Source: Streptomyces seoulensis
GTDB lineage: Bacteria; Actinomycetota; Actinomycetes; Streptomycetales; Streptomycetaceae
Direction of reading: 5' to 3'
Assembly: GCF_022846655.1 (NCBI RefSeq)
Contig: NZ_AP025667.1
Location: forward strand, 2,145,001 to 2,209,000
DNA: 64,000 bases
Position 1 is the first letter of the stretch. The number at the start of each line of letters is the position of its first letter. Made by a program: the position numbers and the translations under genes. Shown here piece after piece: positions 28,895 to 37,830 of the stretch. The notes beneath the pieces are model-generated. The model made no database searches, was not told the DNA's origin, and saw only the letters and a program-made list of their open reading frames with translations.

Positions 28895-31800
28895 ATGACC
28901 GACACCGGCCAGGTCCCGGCCGAGGGACAGCCGGAGAGCGCAGGCATGGTGGAGCAGCCGGGCCTCGGGCACGGCGCGTACACCTACCTCGCCGAGGCGC
29001 CCGCCGAGGACGAGGACCTGCTGCTGCCGGGCGCTCAGGGCGCGTGGGGCAACGAGATGCCGCCGCCCGCACCCGAACCGATCCTCGAGGCGGTCCACCA
29101 GCCCGGCGCCCACGAGACGGCGGGCCGGGACACCGGCTCCGTCGACCTCAGCGGTGTACGGCTGCCCGAGCAGGGCCCCGGCCCCGTACCGCCGGCGGCG
29201 CACGAGGCGCCCGCGGCCGTACAGCCGCCGCGCCGCCCGCTGCACCTCGGCCCGCCGATCCCGGACGCCTCCGCCAGCCCGGTCCGCTCCCTCGCCGACC
29301 GCGGACCCGCCGGAGCACTGCCGCGGCCCATGGCCGGCCCCGAGTACCTCGAGGTGCAGGCGCTGCCCGACCCGGCCCCGCAGGCCGCCGCGCCCTGGGC
29401 CGCCGCCCCGGTGGAGGCCATGGCGCCGGCCGCCGAAACGGTTGTCCCGGACGTGGAGGGCGCGCCCGTCGAGCCCGCCGCCGCGCAGGCCGCCGTGGAC
29501 CGGCTGACCGCCCAGGCCGAGGCCGAGGTCGCCGTGGAGGAGGCGCCGGAGAGCGTCGAGCCCGTCGCGGCCGAGGTGCCGGTGCCGGAGACGGCCGAGC
29601 CCGTCGTGGAGGCCCAGCCCGCCGTGGAGGCCGTCGAGAGCGCGGAGCCCGCGCCCGAGGCCGTACCGGCGTACGAGGCCGAGGCCGCTCCGGCGTACGC
29701 GCCCGAGGTCGCCCCCGAGGAGGTGGCCGCCGCCGAGGTTCCCGTCGAGGCCGCCGAGGTGGCTCCCGAGCCTGTCGCCGTCCCGGTGCCCGAGGTCGCG
29801 CCGGAGGCTCCCGAGGCCGCGGCGTTCGTCCCCGTCGAGGAGGTCCCGCAGCCCGCCGAGCCCGTCGAGTCCGTCGTGGCTCCCGAGCCCGAGGCCCCCG
29901 TCGCTCCCGCCGAAGAGGCGGCGGCGGAGCCGGCCCCGGAAGCCGTGGCCCCCGTCGAAGCCCCGGACGCGGAAGCCCCGCTGCCTCCCGAGGAGACCTT
30001 CCTCCCGGAGCCCGAGGACCTGCTGGCCCCGGAGGAGATCCTGCTCCCGGAGCCCGAGGCCGAGGCACTCGCCGAGCCCGAGGACATCCCGGTGGCCGCC
30101 CCGCAGCCCCCGGTCCAGGAGGCCCCCGAGCAGCCCGTGCCCCCGGCCGCCCCGGCTCCCGTCGAGGCCCTCGCCGCCCACGAAGCCCCCGCGGGTCCCC
30201 AGCTCCAGGCCCCCGAAGAACTCCCCGCCCCCGTGGAGCCCCTGCCCTCCGGCCTTCCGCCGGAGCCGCACCCGGACCACGCGCTCGGGCAGTTCGTGGC
30301 GGTCGACGGGCAGGTGCCGACCACCCCGCACCTGGCGCCGACCCCGCCGCAGCCGCTGATCCTCCCCGACCTGGACGCCGCCGCCCCGCAGGCCCCCGAG
30401 GCCGCCGCGCCCGCGCCCCGCGCGGCCGAGGTGGCCGAGCCGGACTTCGTCCAGCACGCCGAGGACCTGGCCACGACCGAGGCCGACCAGGACGAGGAGT
30501 CCGCGCTCGCCGAGTCGGAGCCGGTCCCGCACACGGGACCCGCCGCGCCCGCGTACAACGACGCCGAGCGCGAAGCGGTCCTGAAGGTGATCCGCGAGCG
30601 CCGCGACATCCGCAACGGCTTCCGCAGCGACCCGATCCCGCACGACGTGCTGCTGCGCGTCCTGGAGGCGGCCCACACCGCCCCCTCGGTCGGCCACTCG
30701 CAGCCCTGGGACTTCGTCGTCATCCGCTCCGCCGACACCCGGCGCGCGATGCACGACCTGGCCATGAGCCAGCGCGAGGCGTACGCCAAGTCGCTGCCCA
30801 AGGGCCGTGCCAAGCAGTTCAAGGAAATGAAGATCGAGGCCATCCTCGACACCCCGGTGAACATCGTCGTCACCGCGGACCCCACCCGTGGCGGCCGCCA
30901 CACCCTCGGCCGGCACACCCAGCCGCAGATGGCCCCGTACTCCTCCGCGCTCGCGGTGGAGAACCTCTGGCTCGCCGCGCGTGCCGAGGGCCTCGGCGTC
31001 GGCTGGGTCAGCTTCTTCGACGAGCGGGAGATGGTCCGCGCGCTCGGCCTGCCCGAGCACCTGGAGGTCGTCGCCTACCTGTGCGTCGGGTACGTCGACG
31101 AGTTCCCGGACGAGCCCGAGCTGATGCAGGCCGGCTGGTCCAGGCGCCGCCCGCTGTCCTGGGTGGTGCACGAGGAGACGTACGGCCGCCGCGCCCTGCC
31201 CGGAGAGGAACCCCACGACCTGCTTGCCGAGACCGTCGCGCAGATCCGCCCGCTCGACGCCAAGGCGCTCGGCGAGGCGTGGGAGCGCCAGAAGCGTATG
31301 ACCAAGCCGGCCGGCGCGCTCGGCATGCTGGAGATCATCTCCGCACAGCTCTCGGGCCTGTCCCGGCAGTGCCCGCCGCCCATCCCGGAGCCCGCGGCCG
31401 TGGCCGTGTTCGCCGGTGACCACGGAGTGCACGCCCAGGGCGTCACCCCGTGGCCGCAGGAGGTCACCGGGCAGATGGTGGCCAACTTCCTGGGCGGCGG
31501 CGCGGTCTGCAACGCCTTCGCCAACCAGGTCGGCGCCGAGGTGTGCGTCGTGGACGTCGGCGTCGTCGCCGACCTGCCCGCCACCCCCGGTCTGCTGCCC
31601 CGCAAGATCCGCGGCGGCACCTCCGACATGACCACCGGGCCCGCGATGACCCGCGAGGAGGCCAGGGCCGCCATCGAGGTCGGCATCGAGACCGCCCGCG
31701 ACCTGGTCGCCGCCGGGAACAAGGCGCTGCTCACCGGCGAGATGGGCATCGGCAACACCACCTCCTCCGCCGCGCTGATCTCCGTCTTCACCGGCGCCGA

Positions 31801-32269
31801 CCCGGCCGACGTCACCGGCCGGGGCACCGGGATCAACGACGAGACCCTGGCCCGCAAGACCGAGGTCGTCCGCCGTGCGCTGGAACTCCACCAGCCGGAC
31901 CCGGCCGACCCGATCGGTGTCCTCGCGGCCCTCGGCGGCTTCGAGCACGCGGCCATGGTCGGCCTGCTGCTGGGTGGCGCCTCCCTGCGCACACCGGTGA
32001 TCCTGGACGGGGTGAGCGCCGGTGCGGCGGCCCTCGTGGCCCGTGCCATCGCCCCCGAGGTGCTGGCGGCCTGCATCGCCGGGCACCGCAGCGCCGAGCC
32101 CGGCCATGTGGCCGCGCTCAACAAGCTGGGCCTGCGCCCGCTGGTCGACCTCGACCTGCGCCTGGGCGAGGGCACCGGCGCGCTGCTCGCGCTGCCGCTG
32201 GTGCAGAGCACGGCCCGCGCGATGCACGAGGTGGCGACGTTCGACTCGGCGGGCGTCACCGAGAAGTAG
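28895..32269 (+). CDS. cobT: Fused 5,6-dimethylbenzimidazole synthase and nicotinate-nucleotide:DMB phosphoribosyltransferase with long disordered N-terminus
   Basis: 1124 residues in three parts. Residues 1-~550 are a Pro/Ala/Glu/Val-rich low-complexity region. Residues ~553-775 are a BluB flavin destructase: ERRDIRNGF (Asp571) and GVGWVSFFD (Ser706) match the essential Asp32 and Ser167 of Sinorhizobium BluB with identical 135-residue spacing. Residues ~778-1124 are CobT, with FAGDHGVHAQGVTPWP and the catalytic Glu1092 in RLGEGTGA. BluB makes DMB from FMN and CobT activates it to alpha-ribazole phosphate, the lower ligand of B12, so the fusion joins two consecutive steps. GAGGGG lies 5 nt before the ATG. 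Confidence 0.92.
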   Translation: MTDTGQVPAEGQPESAGMVEQPGLGHGAYTYLAEAPAEDEDLLLPGAQGAWGNEMPPPAPEPILEAVHQPGAHETAGRDTGSVDLSGVRLPEQGPGPVPPAAHEAPAAVQPPRRPLHLGPPIPDASASPVRSLADRGPAGALPRPMAGPEYLEVQALPDPAPQAAAPWAAAPVEAMAPAAETVVPDVEGAPVEPAAAQAAVDRLTAQAEAEVAVEEAPESVEPVAAEVPVPETAEPVVEAQPAVEAVESAEPAPEAVPAYEAEAAPAYAPEVAPEEVAAAEVPVEAAEVAPEPVAVPVPEVAPEAPEAAAFVPVEEVPQPAEPVESVVAPEPEAPVAPAEEAAAEPAPEAVAPVEAPDAEAPLPPEETFLPEPEDLLAPEEILLPEPEAEALAEPEDIPVAAPQPPVQEAPEQPVPPAAPAPVEALAAHEAPAGPQLQAPEELPAPVEPLPSGLPPEPHPDHALGQFVAVDGQVPTTPHLAPTPPQPLILPDLDAAAPQAPEAAAPAPRAAEVAEPDFVQHAEDLATTEADQDEESALAESEPVPHTGPAAPAYNDAEREAVLKVIRERRDIRNGFRSDPIPHDVLLRVLEAAHTAPSVGHSQPWDFVVIRSADTRRAMHDLAMSQREAYAKSLPKGRAKQFKEMKIEAILDTPVNIVVTADPTRGGRHTLGRHTQPQMAPYSSALAVENLWLAARAEGLGVGWVSFFDEREMVRALGLPEHLEVVAYLCVGYVDEFPDEPELMQAGWSRRRPLSWVVHEETYGRRALPGEEPHDLLAETVAQIRPLDAKALGEAWERQKRMTKPAGALGMLEIISAQLSGLSRQCPPPIPEPAAVAVFAGDHGVHAQGVTPWPQEVTGQMVANFLGGGAVCNAFANQVGAEVCVVDVGVVADLPATPGLLPRKIRGGTSDMTTGPAMTREEARAAIEVGIETARDLVAAGNKALLTGEMGIGNTTSSAALISVFTGADPADVTGRGTGINDETLARKTEVVRRALELHQPDPADPIGVLAALGGFEHAAMVGLLLGGASLRTPVILDGVSAGAAALVARAIAPEVLAACIAGHRSAEPGHVAALNKLGLRPLVDLDLRLGEGTGALLALPLVQSTARAMHEVATFDSAGVTEK

Positions 32270-32421
32270 CGTCACCGAGTACGGTCCCGCTCGGGCGGTC
32301 CGGCGTTCACCTGCCGGACCACCCGTGCCCTCCGGCCGGCCCGGACATTAGGATCCGCACGTCAGGGCCGCCGGCGACGACGCGGCGCGCCCACCGCAAG
32401 CTGTACGAGGAGCCGCACCTC

Positions 32422-33657
32422 ATGGCCGAACACCCCGCCTACCCCGTGGGCCTCCGCCTGACCGGTCGCCGCGTGGTCGTCCTCGGCGGCGGCCAGGTCG
32501 CCCAGCGCCGCCTGCCCGCGCTGATCGCGGCGGGCGCCGACGTCCTCCTGGTCTCCCCGGAGGCGACTCCCTCCGTCGAGGCGATGGCCGACGCCGGCGA
32601 GATCACCTGGCTGCGCCGCCCGTACGCCGAGGGCGACCTCTCCGGCGCCTGGTACGCCCTGATCGCCACCAGCGACCCCGCCGCCAACGCCACCGCCTCC
32701 GCCGAGGCGGAGAGCCACCGCGTCTGGTGCGTCCGCTCCGACGACGCCGACCAGGCCACCGCGTGGACGCCCGCCACCGGCACCAGCGAGGGCGTGACCG
32801 TCGCCGTCCTCACCACCAGCGCGCGCGGCCGCGACCCCCGGCACACCGCCGCCATCCGCGACGCGGTCGTGGCGGGCCTCAGCGACGGCACCCTCGTCGC
32901 CCCCCACCACCGCACCCGCACTCCGGGCGTCGCCCTGGTCGGCGGCGGCCCCGGCGACCCCGACCTGATCACCGTCCGGGGACGGCGCCTGCTCGCCGAG
33001 GCGGACGTGGTGATCGCCGACCGGCTCGGCCCGCGCGACCTGCTCGCCGAACTCCCCCCGCACGTCGAGGTCATCGACGCCGCGAAGATCCCCTACGGGC
33101 GGTACATGGCCCAGGAGGCCATCAACAACGCCCTGATCGAGCACGCCGGGCAGGGCAAGTCCGTGGTGCGGCTCAAGGGCGGCGACCCGTTCGTCTTCGG
33201 CCGGGGCATGGAGGAGGTGCAGGCGCTCACCGAGGCGGGCATCCCCTGCACCGTCGTCCCCGGCATCTCCAGCTCGATATCGGTGCCGGCCGCGGCCGGG
33301 ATACCCGTCACCCATCGCGGGGTCGCCCATGAGTTCACCGTGGTCAGCGGCCATGTCGCCCCCGACGACGAGCGTTCCCTGGTCGACTGGCCCGCGATGG
33401 CCCGCCTCACCGGCACCCTCGTCGTCCTCATGGGCGTCGACAAGATCGGCCGGATCGCCGAGACCCTGATCGCGCACGGCAAGGCCCCCGAGACCCCCGT
33501 GGCCCTCGTCCAGGAGGGCACCACGGCCGCCCAGCGCCGGGTGGACGCGACCCTCGCCACCGTGGCGGAGACCGTACGGACCGAGGGCGTGAAGCCCCCG
33601 GCGGTCATCGTCATCGGTGCCGTGGTGGACGTGACCCCGCCCACCGAACAGCCCTGA
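32422..33657 (+). CDS. cysG: Siroheme synthase / uroporphyrinogen-III C-methyltransferase
   Basis: 411 residues. N-terminal precorrin-2 dehydrogenase/ferrochelatase domain with LTGRRVVVLGGGQVAQRR, then an SUMT domain with LVGGGPGDPDLITVRG, RLKGGDPFVFGRG and VPGISSSISVPAAAGIPVTHRG. It makes precorrin-2 (for B12) and siroheme (for sulfite and nitrite reductases). ATG 32422 has GAGGAG upstream; a -10-like TAGGAT at 32349-32354 may be its promoter. It sits naturally with cobL and bluB-cobT. Confidence 0.93.
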   Translation: MAEHPAYPVGLRLTGRRVVVLGGGQVAQRRLPALIAAGADVLLVSPEATPSVEAMADAGEITWLRRPYAEGDLSGAWYALIATSDPAANATASAEAESHRVWCVRSDDADQATAWTPATGTSEGVTVAVLTTSARGRDPRHTAAIRDAVVAGLSDGTLVAPHHRTRTPGVALVGGGPGDPDLITVRGRRLLAEADVVIADRLGPRDLLAELPPHVEVIDAAKIPYGRYMAQEAINNALIEHAGQGKSVVRLKGGDPFVFGRGMEEVQALTEAGIPCTVVPGISSSISVPAAAGIPVTHRGVAHEFTVVSGHVAPDDERSLVDWPAMARLTGTLVVLMGVDKIGRIAETLIAHGKAPETPVALVQEGTTAAQRRVDATLATVAETVRTEGVKPPAVIVIGAVVDVTPPTEQP

Positions 33658-33707
33658 CCCCGTCCGCGTCCGAAGAACCCTTCCGAAGAACAAGGCACCC
33701 GCACCCC

Positions 33708-34529
33708 GTGGCCCAGCTCATCACCGTCGACGACCCCGCCGACCCGCGCCTGCACGACTACACCGACCTCACCGACGTGGCCCTGCGCCGCAGGCGCGAG
33801 CCCGCCGAGGGGCTGTTCATCGCCGAGGGCGAGAAGGTCATCCGGCGCGCGCGGAACGCCGGTTACGGCATGCGCTCGATGATGCTCACGCCCAAGTGGG
33901 TCGACACCATGGCCGACCTGATCGACGAAGCGGCCTGCCCGATCCACGTCGTGACCCCCGAGCTGGCCGAGAGCGTCACCGGCTACCACGTCCACCGGGG
34001 CGCCCTCGCCTCGATGGCCCGCAAGCCGCTGCCCACCCCGGCCGAACTGCTGGAGTCCGCCGGCCCCCAGGGCACCCCGCGCCGGGTCGCCCTCTTCGAG
34101 GACATGGTCGACCACGCCAACCTGGGCGCCGCCTTCCGCAACGCGGCCGCCCTCGGCGTGGACGCGGTCCTGCTCACCCCGCGCTGCGCCGACCCGCTCT
34201 ACCGGCGCTCGGTGAAGGTCTCCATGGGCACGGTGTTCGCGGTGCCGTACGCCCGCCTCGACTCCTGGCCGCACGACGCCGACACGCTCCGCGCGCACGG
34301 CTTCGAACTGGCCGCGCTGTGTCTGTCCGACGACTCCGTCACCCTGGACGAACTCGCCGCCCGCCGCCCGGAGAAGCTCGCCCTGATGCTGGGCACCGAG
34401 GGCGAGGGCCTGTCCCCGGCGGCGCTCGCGGCGGCCGACGTCCATGTGCGCATCCCGATGGAGGCGGGCGTCGACTCCCTGAACGTGGCGGCCGCCTCGG
34501 CGGTCGCCTTCTACGCGACCCGCCCCTGA
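33708..34529 (+). CDS. TrmH/SpoU-family RNA 2'-O-methyltransferase
   Basis: 273 residues of the SPOUT knot family. An N-terminal substrate-binding part (IAEGEKVIRRA) is followed by the three SpoU motifs: EDMVDHANLGAAFRNAAALG, LMLGTEGEGLS, and IPMEAGVDSLNVAAASAVAFY. It uses SAM to methylate rRNA or tRNA; the target nucleotide cannot be told. The GTG start overlaps nothing; the converging kinase gene ends 10 bp after its stop. Confidence 0.9.
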   Translation: MAQLITVDDPADPRLHDYTDLTDVALRRRREPAEGLFIAEGEKVIRRARNAGYGMRSMMLTPKWVDTMADLIDEAACPIHVVTPELAESVTGYHVHRGALASMARKPLPTPAELLESAGPQGTPRRVALFEDMVDHANLGAAFRNAAALGVDAVLLTPRCADPLYRRSVKVSMGTVFAVPYARLDSWPHDADTLRAHGFELAALCLSDDSVTLDELAARRPEKLALMLGTEGEGLSPAALAAADVHVRIPMEAGVDSLNVAAASAVAFYATRP

Positions 34530-34539
34530 CCGCCCGGCC

Positions 34540-35883
34540 TCACCGCCCCCTGGGCGTGGGGCGCGGCGTCGGGTCGTACTGCGGCGGGAGCGGGCTGCCG
34601 CCGTCCTGCGGTACGGGGACCTGCTGGACGCTGGTGTGCCGCTCGCCGTGACCCCCGCCCAGGCCGCGCGCCGGGCCCGTACACCCCTGTGCCACCGCGA
34701 TGCCCAGGGCGACCAGCAGCGTCACCACCACGAACACGGTCAGCCGCTGCCGCAGCAGCCGGGGGTTGGCCGGGCGGAGCTTGGTCCCCGTGGTGCGCGG
34801 AACCGGACGGCCGGCGCCGCTGCGCGGAGCGGAACGGTTGCCGGTGCCGCGCGGCGCCGGGCCGGGGCGGGAGGCGACGCCGCCGCGTGACGGAGCCCCG
34901 CCCCGGGAGGGTGCGGTTCCACGCGGGGGCGGGGTGCCGGGAGCGGCCCGGCGCTGGGTGGTGCGCTGCTGGTCGGGCGAGGTGTCCACGAGCCGCCCGG
35001 AGGGCCGGTCCTGCACGGGCGTACGCGGTCCGGGCGGCCGTACGTCGCCGAGCCCCTGTGCCTCGCGGGCGGCGATCTCCTTGAGCCGCAGCGACAGTTG
35101 GAGCGTGCTCGGCCGGTCCTCGGGGTCCTTCGCCAGGCACGCCCGCACCAGCGGGGCCAGCGCGTCCGGCACCCCGTGCAACTGGGGCTCCTCGTGCACC
35201 ACCCGGTAGAGCATGACCTCGGAACTGCCGTGCCCGAAGGGCGAGTCACCGGTCGAGGCGTACGCCAGGGTCGCGCCCAGCGAGAACACGTCCGTGGCCG
35301 GGGTGACCGCCGCGCCGCGCACCTGCTCCGGAGCCAGGAAGCCGGGGGAGCCGACCGCCGTACCGACGTGCGTGAGCGTGGAGGCGCCGGTGGCCCAGGC
35401 GATGCCGAAGTCGATGATCCGCGGGCCCTTGGGGGACAGCAGGATGTTGGACGGCTTGAGGTCCCGGTGCACCACACCGGCCTCGTGCACCGCCACCAGC
35501 CCCTCGGACAGGGCCGCGCCGATCGCCGCCGCGTCGGCCGCGAACAGCGGACCCTCCTCGGCGACCTTGTCGTGCAGGGAGGGGCCGGGCACGTACTGCG
35601 TGGCGAACCACGGCCGCTCGGCCTCCAGGTCCGCCGCCACCAGCCGCGCCGTGCAGCCGCCCCGGATGCGCCGGGCCGCCGACACCTCGCGCGCGAACCG
35701 GGAACGGAACTCCTGGTCCTCCGCGAGATCGGGCCGGATCACCTTCAGCGCGACCCGCTGGCCCTTCTTGTCGGAACCGAGATAGACCACGCCCATCCCG
35801 CCCGCCCCGAGCCGTCGGTGAAGCCTGAACGAGCCGACGACGCGCGGGTCCTCGCGCCTCAGGCGCATCATCGCCATGTTCAT
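34540..35883 (-). CDS. Membrane-anchored PknB-type serine/threonine protein kinase
   Basis: 447 residues. Kinase domain at about residues 12-280: GAGGMGVVY glycine loop, VALKVI lysine, HRDLKPSNIL catalytic loop, DFGIAW, and LAPEQ. A basic Pro/Gly/Arg-rich linker (about 290-375) leads to one membrane span (RLTVFVVVTLLVALGIAVAQG) and a short Pro-rich extracellular tail with no PASTA domains. ATG 35883 is the likely start; in-frame ATGs at 35877 and 35868 nearby are alternatives. Its ligand and targets are unknown. Confidence 0.9.
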   Translation of the reverse strand: MNMAMMRLRREDPRVVGSFRLHRRLGAGGMGVVYLGSDKKGQRVALKVIRPDLAEDQEFRSRFAREVSAARRIRGGCTARLVAADLEAERPWFATQYVPGPSLHDKVAEEGPLFAADAAAIGAALSEGLVAVHEAGVVHRDLKPSNILLSPKGPRIIDFGIAWATGASTLTHVGTAVGSPGFLAPEQVRGAAVTPATDVFSLGATLAYASTGDSPFGHGSSEVMLYRVVHEEPQLHGVPDALAPLVRACLAKDPEDRPSTLQLSLRLKEIAAREAQGLGDVRPPGPRTPVQDRPSGRLVDTSPDQQRTTQRRAAPGTPPPRGTAPSRGGAPSRGGVASRPGPAPRGTGNRSAPRSGAGRPVPRTTGTKLRPANPRLLRQRLTVFVVVTLLVALGIAVAQGCTGPARGLGGGHGERHTSVQQVPVPQDGGSPLPPQYDPTPRPTPRGR

Positions 35884-36473
35884 CCCCGCTGCCCGGTCCC
35901 TGTGACGTGCCCAGCTTACGTTTCCACGGCCGCCCGCGCGCAGAGGCCGCGCCCTCTCGGGCCGATGGATTGCGCCTACCCCACGCCCGAGGTGAAACGC
36001 GGTCAGCGACACGGATCTTGTTGTGTGGTTGATGTAAGGACGTGATCAACCCTCTGACCTGGCACGGTCATTGACTTTAAGTCAATTGGCCGGTCCCGGG
36101 CCAGTGGCGGATCGCGGGGGAGGAGCGGGCGGGCCGCCACCCGCACGATTCACGGTGCCGCCCCACCACCCGGCTCCGGACTCGGGAGGTCAAAGTGACT
36201 GAAGTCACGGCAATCCACCCCTGGGAGGAGACACGGGGACAGGCGCCCGCGCCCCCTCCGGGAAGACCCTGAGACCGCGCCCCGCGTCTCCACCCAGGGG
36301 AGTACTCGCGGAGAGGAGGCTCATCCTCCGGGAGGCCCGCCATTCGGTACGAGGGCATGACGCCCGCGAAACACCGGTTACCTAGATTTGTAGTCAAGCG
36401 GCGGGTGCGGCGCTCGCCCCCCGAGGCCTGACGCCCGCCGCTGCCAACAACCGAATCGGCCGGGAGAGGGACC
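35884..36473. other. Divergent intergenic region with palindromes
   Basis: 590 bp between the leftward kinase and a small rightward membrane protein gene. No larger gene is seen. It holds inverted repeats at 36027-36051 (GGTTGAT / ATCAACC), 36070-36086 and 36195-36208, the last two sharing a TGACT...AAGTCA core. Confidence 0.5.
36070..36208. promoter_or_regulatory. Two related palindromes (TGACT-AAGTCA type)
   Basis: 36070-36086 is ATTGACTT-T-AAGTCAAT, a perfect 17-bp dyad; 36195-36208 is GTGACT-GA-AGTCAC. Both carry TGACT and AGTCA halves and are 125 bp apart, so one dimeric regulator could bind both and loop the DNA. No known operator is matched. Confidence 0.4.
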
Positions 36474-36650
36474 ATGGCCCACACGGCACCGAGGCGCGAC
36501 GCACTCGCTCGACGTCACCCGGGCCGCCGCCACCCACTGGTGGCGACGCTCATGGCCCTTCCCCTGGCGGCCCTGCTCCTGATCGTCTTCGACGGCTGGG
36601 AGACGGTGGCCACACAGGCGTCGTCCGTGGGTGCGATGCTGGGGCGCTGA
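36474..36650 (+). CDS. Small membrane protein, 58 residues, unknown
   Basis: ATG 36474 preceded by GGGAGAGG at about 8 nt. The product has a basic N-terminus (RRDALARRHPGRRHP), one hydrophobic segment (LVATLMALPLAALLLIVF) and a short polar tail. TGA at 36648. It is followed 88 bp later by a strong terminator, which supports a real transcription unit. No similarity is recognised. Confidence 0.6.
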   Translation: MAHTAPRRDALARRHPGRRHPLVATLMALPLAALLLIVFDGWETVATQASSVGAMLGR

Positions 36651-36737
36651 GAAGCGGACCAGGCCCGGAAGAGCGGTCCGGGCGGGATATCCCTCCCATC
36701 CAGGAAACCCCGTGGGGACGGGGGTGCGACGGACGAC

Positions 36738-36779
36738 ACGCAATGCCGGCGTAGCTGGGGAGCTGCGCCGGCATTGCGT
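36738..36779. terminator. Strong hairpin terminator
   Basis: 14-bp outer stem (ACGCAATGCCGGCG / CGCCGGCATTGCGT), then an inner AGCT-GGGG-AGCT stem, 42 nt in all, followed by TTCCC. It ends the small membrane protein transcript ahead of the next gene. Confidence 0.85.
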
Positions 36780-36807
36780 TTCCCGCACCCCGGTACGCTC
36801 ACCTCCC

Positions 36808-37749
36808 GTGACCCGAGAAGCAGCCCCGGCCCTGACCGCCCGGGTCCGCGCGGCCGCGCACTCCGGCACCGGGCCCTGCGCCTGCGTCTGCGGCCCGCTG
36901 GCCGACCGCCCGGACGCCACCGTCGTCCGGCACGGCGCGACGGTCGCCAAGGCCCACGCCCCGGACACCGACCCGCACGAGCTGGCCCTCCGCATGGCCG
37001 TGGCCGCCCGCCTCCCCGGCGTCCTGCTGCCCCCGCTCGCACCGGCCCCGGCCCGCCTGGACGACCGCCTCGTCACCCACTGGCCCTACGGCGCCCCGGT
37101 GGACCGGGACGACCCCGACGCCGCCCCCTGGGAAGCCGTCGCCACCCTCCTCGCCCGCCTCCACCGCGCCGCCCCGCCCGCCGGACTGCCCCCGATGCGC
37201 GGCCCCGCTAAAGCGGCGCAGGCGATATCCCGCCTGCGCCGGGCCCTCGATGGCCACACCTCCACCGCGGCCCCGCCCGTCCTGGCGGCCTGGGCCGCCC
37301 TCCCGCCCTGGGCCCGCGCCGAAACCCCCGCCCCCGGCACGCCGTTCCTCTGCCACGGCGACCTGCACCTCGGCCAACTCGTCCGCCACCCCGCGCCCGA
37401 CGGCCCCTGGTGCCTGATCGACGTCGACGACCTCGGACTCGGCGACCCCGCCTGGGACCTCGCCCGCCCCGCCGCCTGGTACGCCTGCGGCCTGCTCCCG
37501 CCCGACGAATGGCTCCGCTTCCTGACCGCCTACCAGGAGGCCGACGGCCCGGGCGTACCGGCGGACGGCGACCCCTGGCCGGTCCTGGACGTCCCCGCCC
37601 GCGCGCTCACCGTGCAGAGCGCCGCCCTCGCCCTCACCAAGGCGCTCACGGCGAGGCGGCCGCTGGACGAGGTGGAACAGGCGCTCGTGGACGCCTGCGC
37701 GCGAATGACGGGTGCCCCCGCCCAGTTGGCCCGCGATTTCCCGGAATAG
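36808..37749 (+). CDS. Aminoglycoside phosphotransferase-like kinase
   Basis: 313 residues. The C-terminal lobe has CHGDLHLGQLVRH, the Brenner motif with Gln in place of the usual Asn as also seen in maltokinases, and LIDVDDLGLGDPAWDLARPAAW providing the metal-binding Asp. The N-terminal lobe is short. A TACGCT hexamer ends 8 nt before the GTG, so the transcript is probably leaderless. Substrate unknown; small-molecule kinase is the safe call. Confidence 0.82.
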   Translation: MTREAAPALTARVRAAAHSGTGPCACVCGPLADRPDATVVRHGATVAKAHAPDTDPHELALRMAVAARLPGVLLPPLAPAPARLDDRLVTHWPYGAPVDRDDPDAAPWEAVATLLARLHRAAPPAGLPPMRGPAKAAQAISRLRRALDGHTSTAAPPVLAAWAALPPWARAETPAPGTPFLCHGDLHLGQLVRHPAPDGPWCLIDVDDLGLGDPAWDLARPAAWYACGLLPPDEWLRFLTAYQEADGPGVPADGDPWPVLDVPARALTVQSAALALTKALTARRPLDEVEQALVDACARMTGAPAQLARDFPE

Positions 37750-37830
37750 GCTGCAACCGACCGGGGCAGGACGGAGTCTGTCCTGGGGAAACACCAAGCA
37801 GTACCCGACGGCGAGGAGTTGAGCCGAACC

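Noticed and set aside
28472..32275. 1267-codon open frame on the minus strand
   Set aside because: It is antisense to the bluB-cobT fusion gene; its Gly/Arg/His-rich product is a by-product of the GC-rich low-complexity coding sequence, and the plus-strand protein has unmistakable BluB and CobT motifs.
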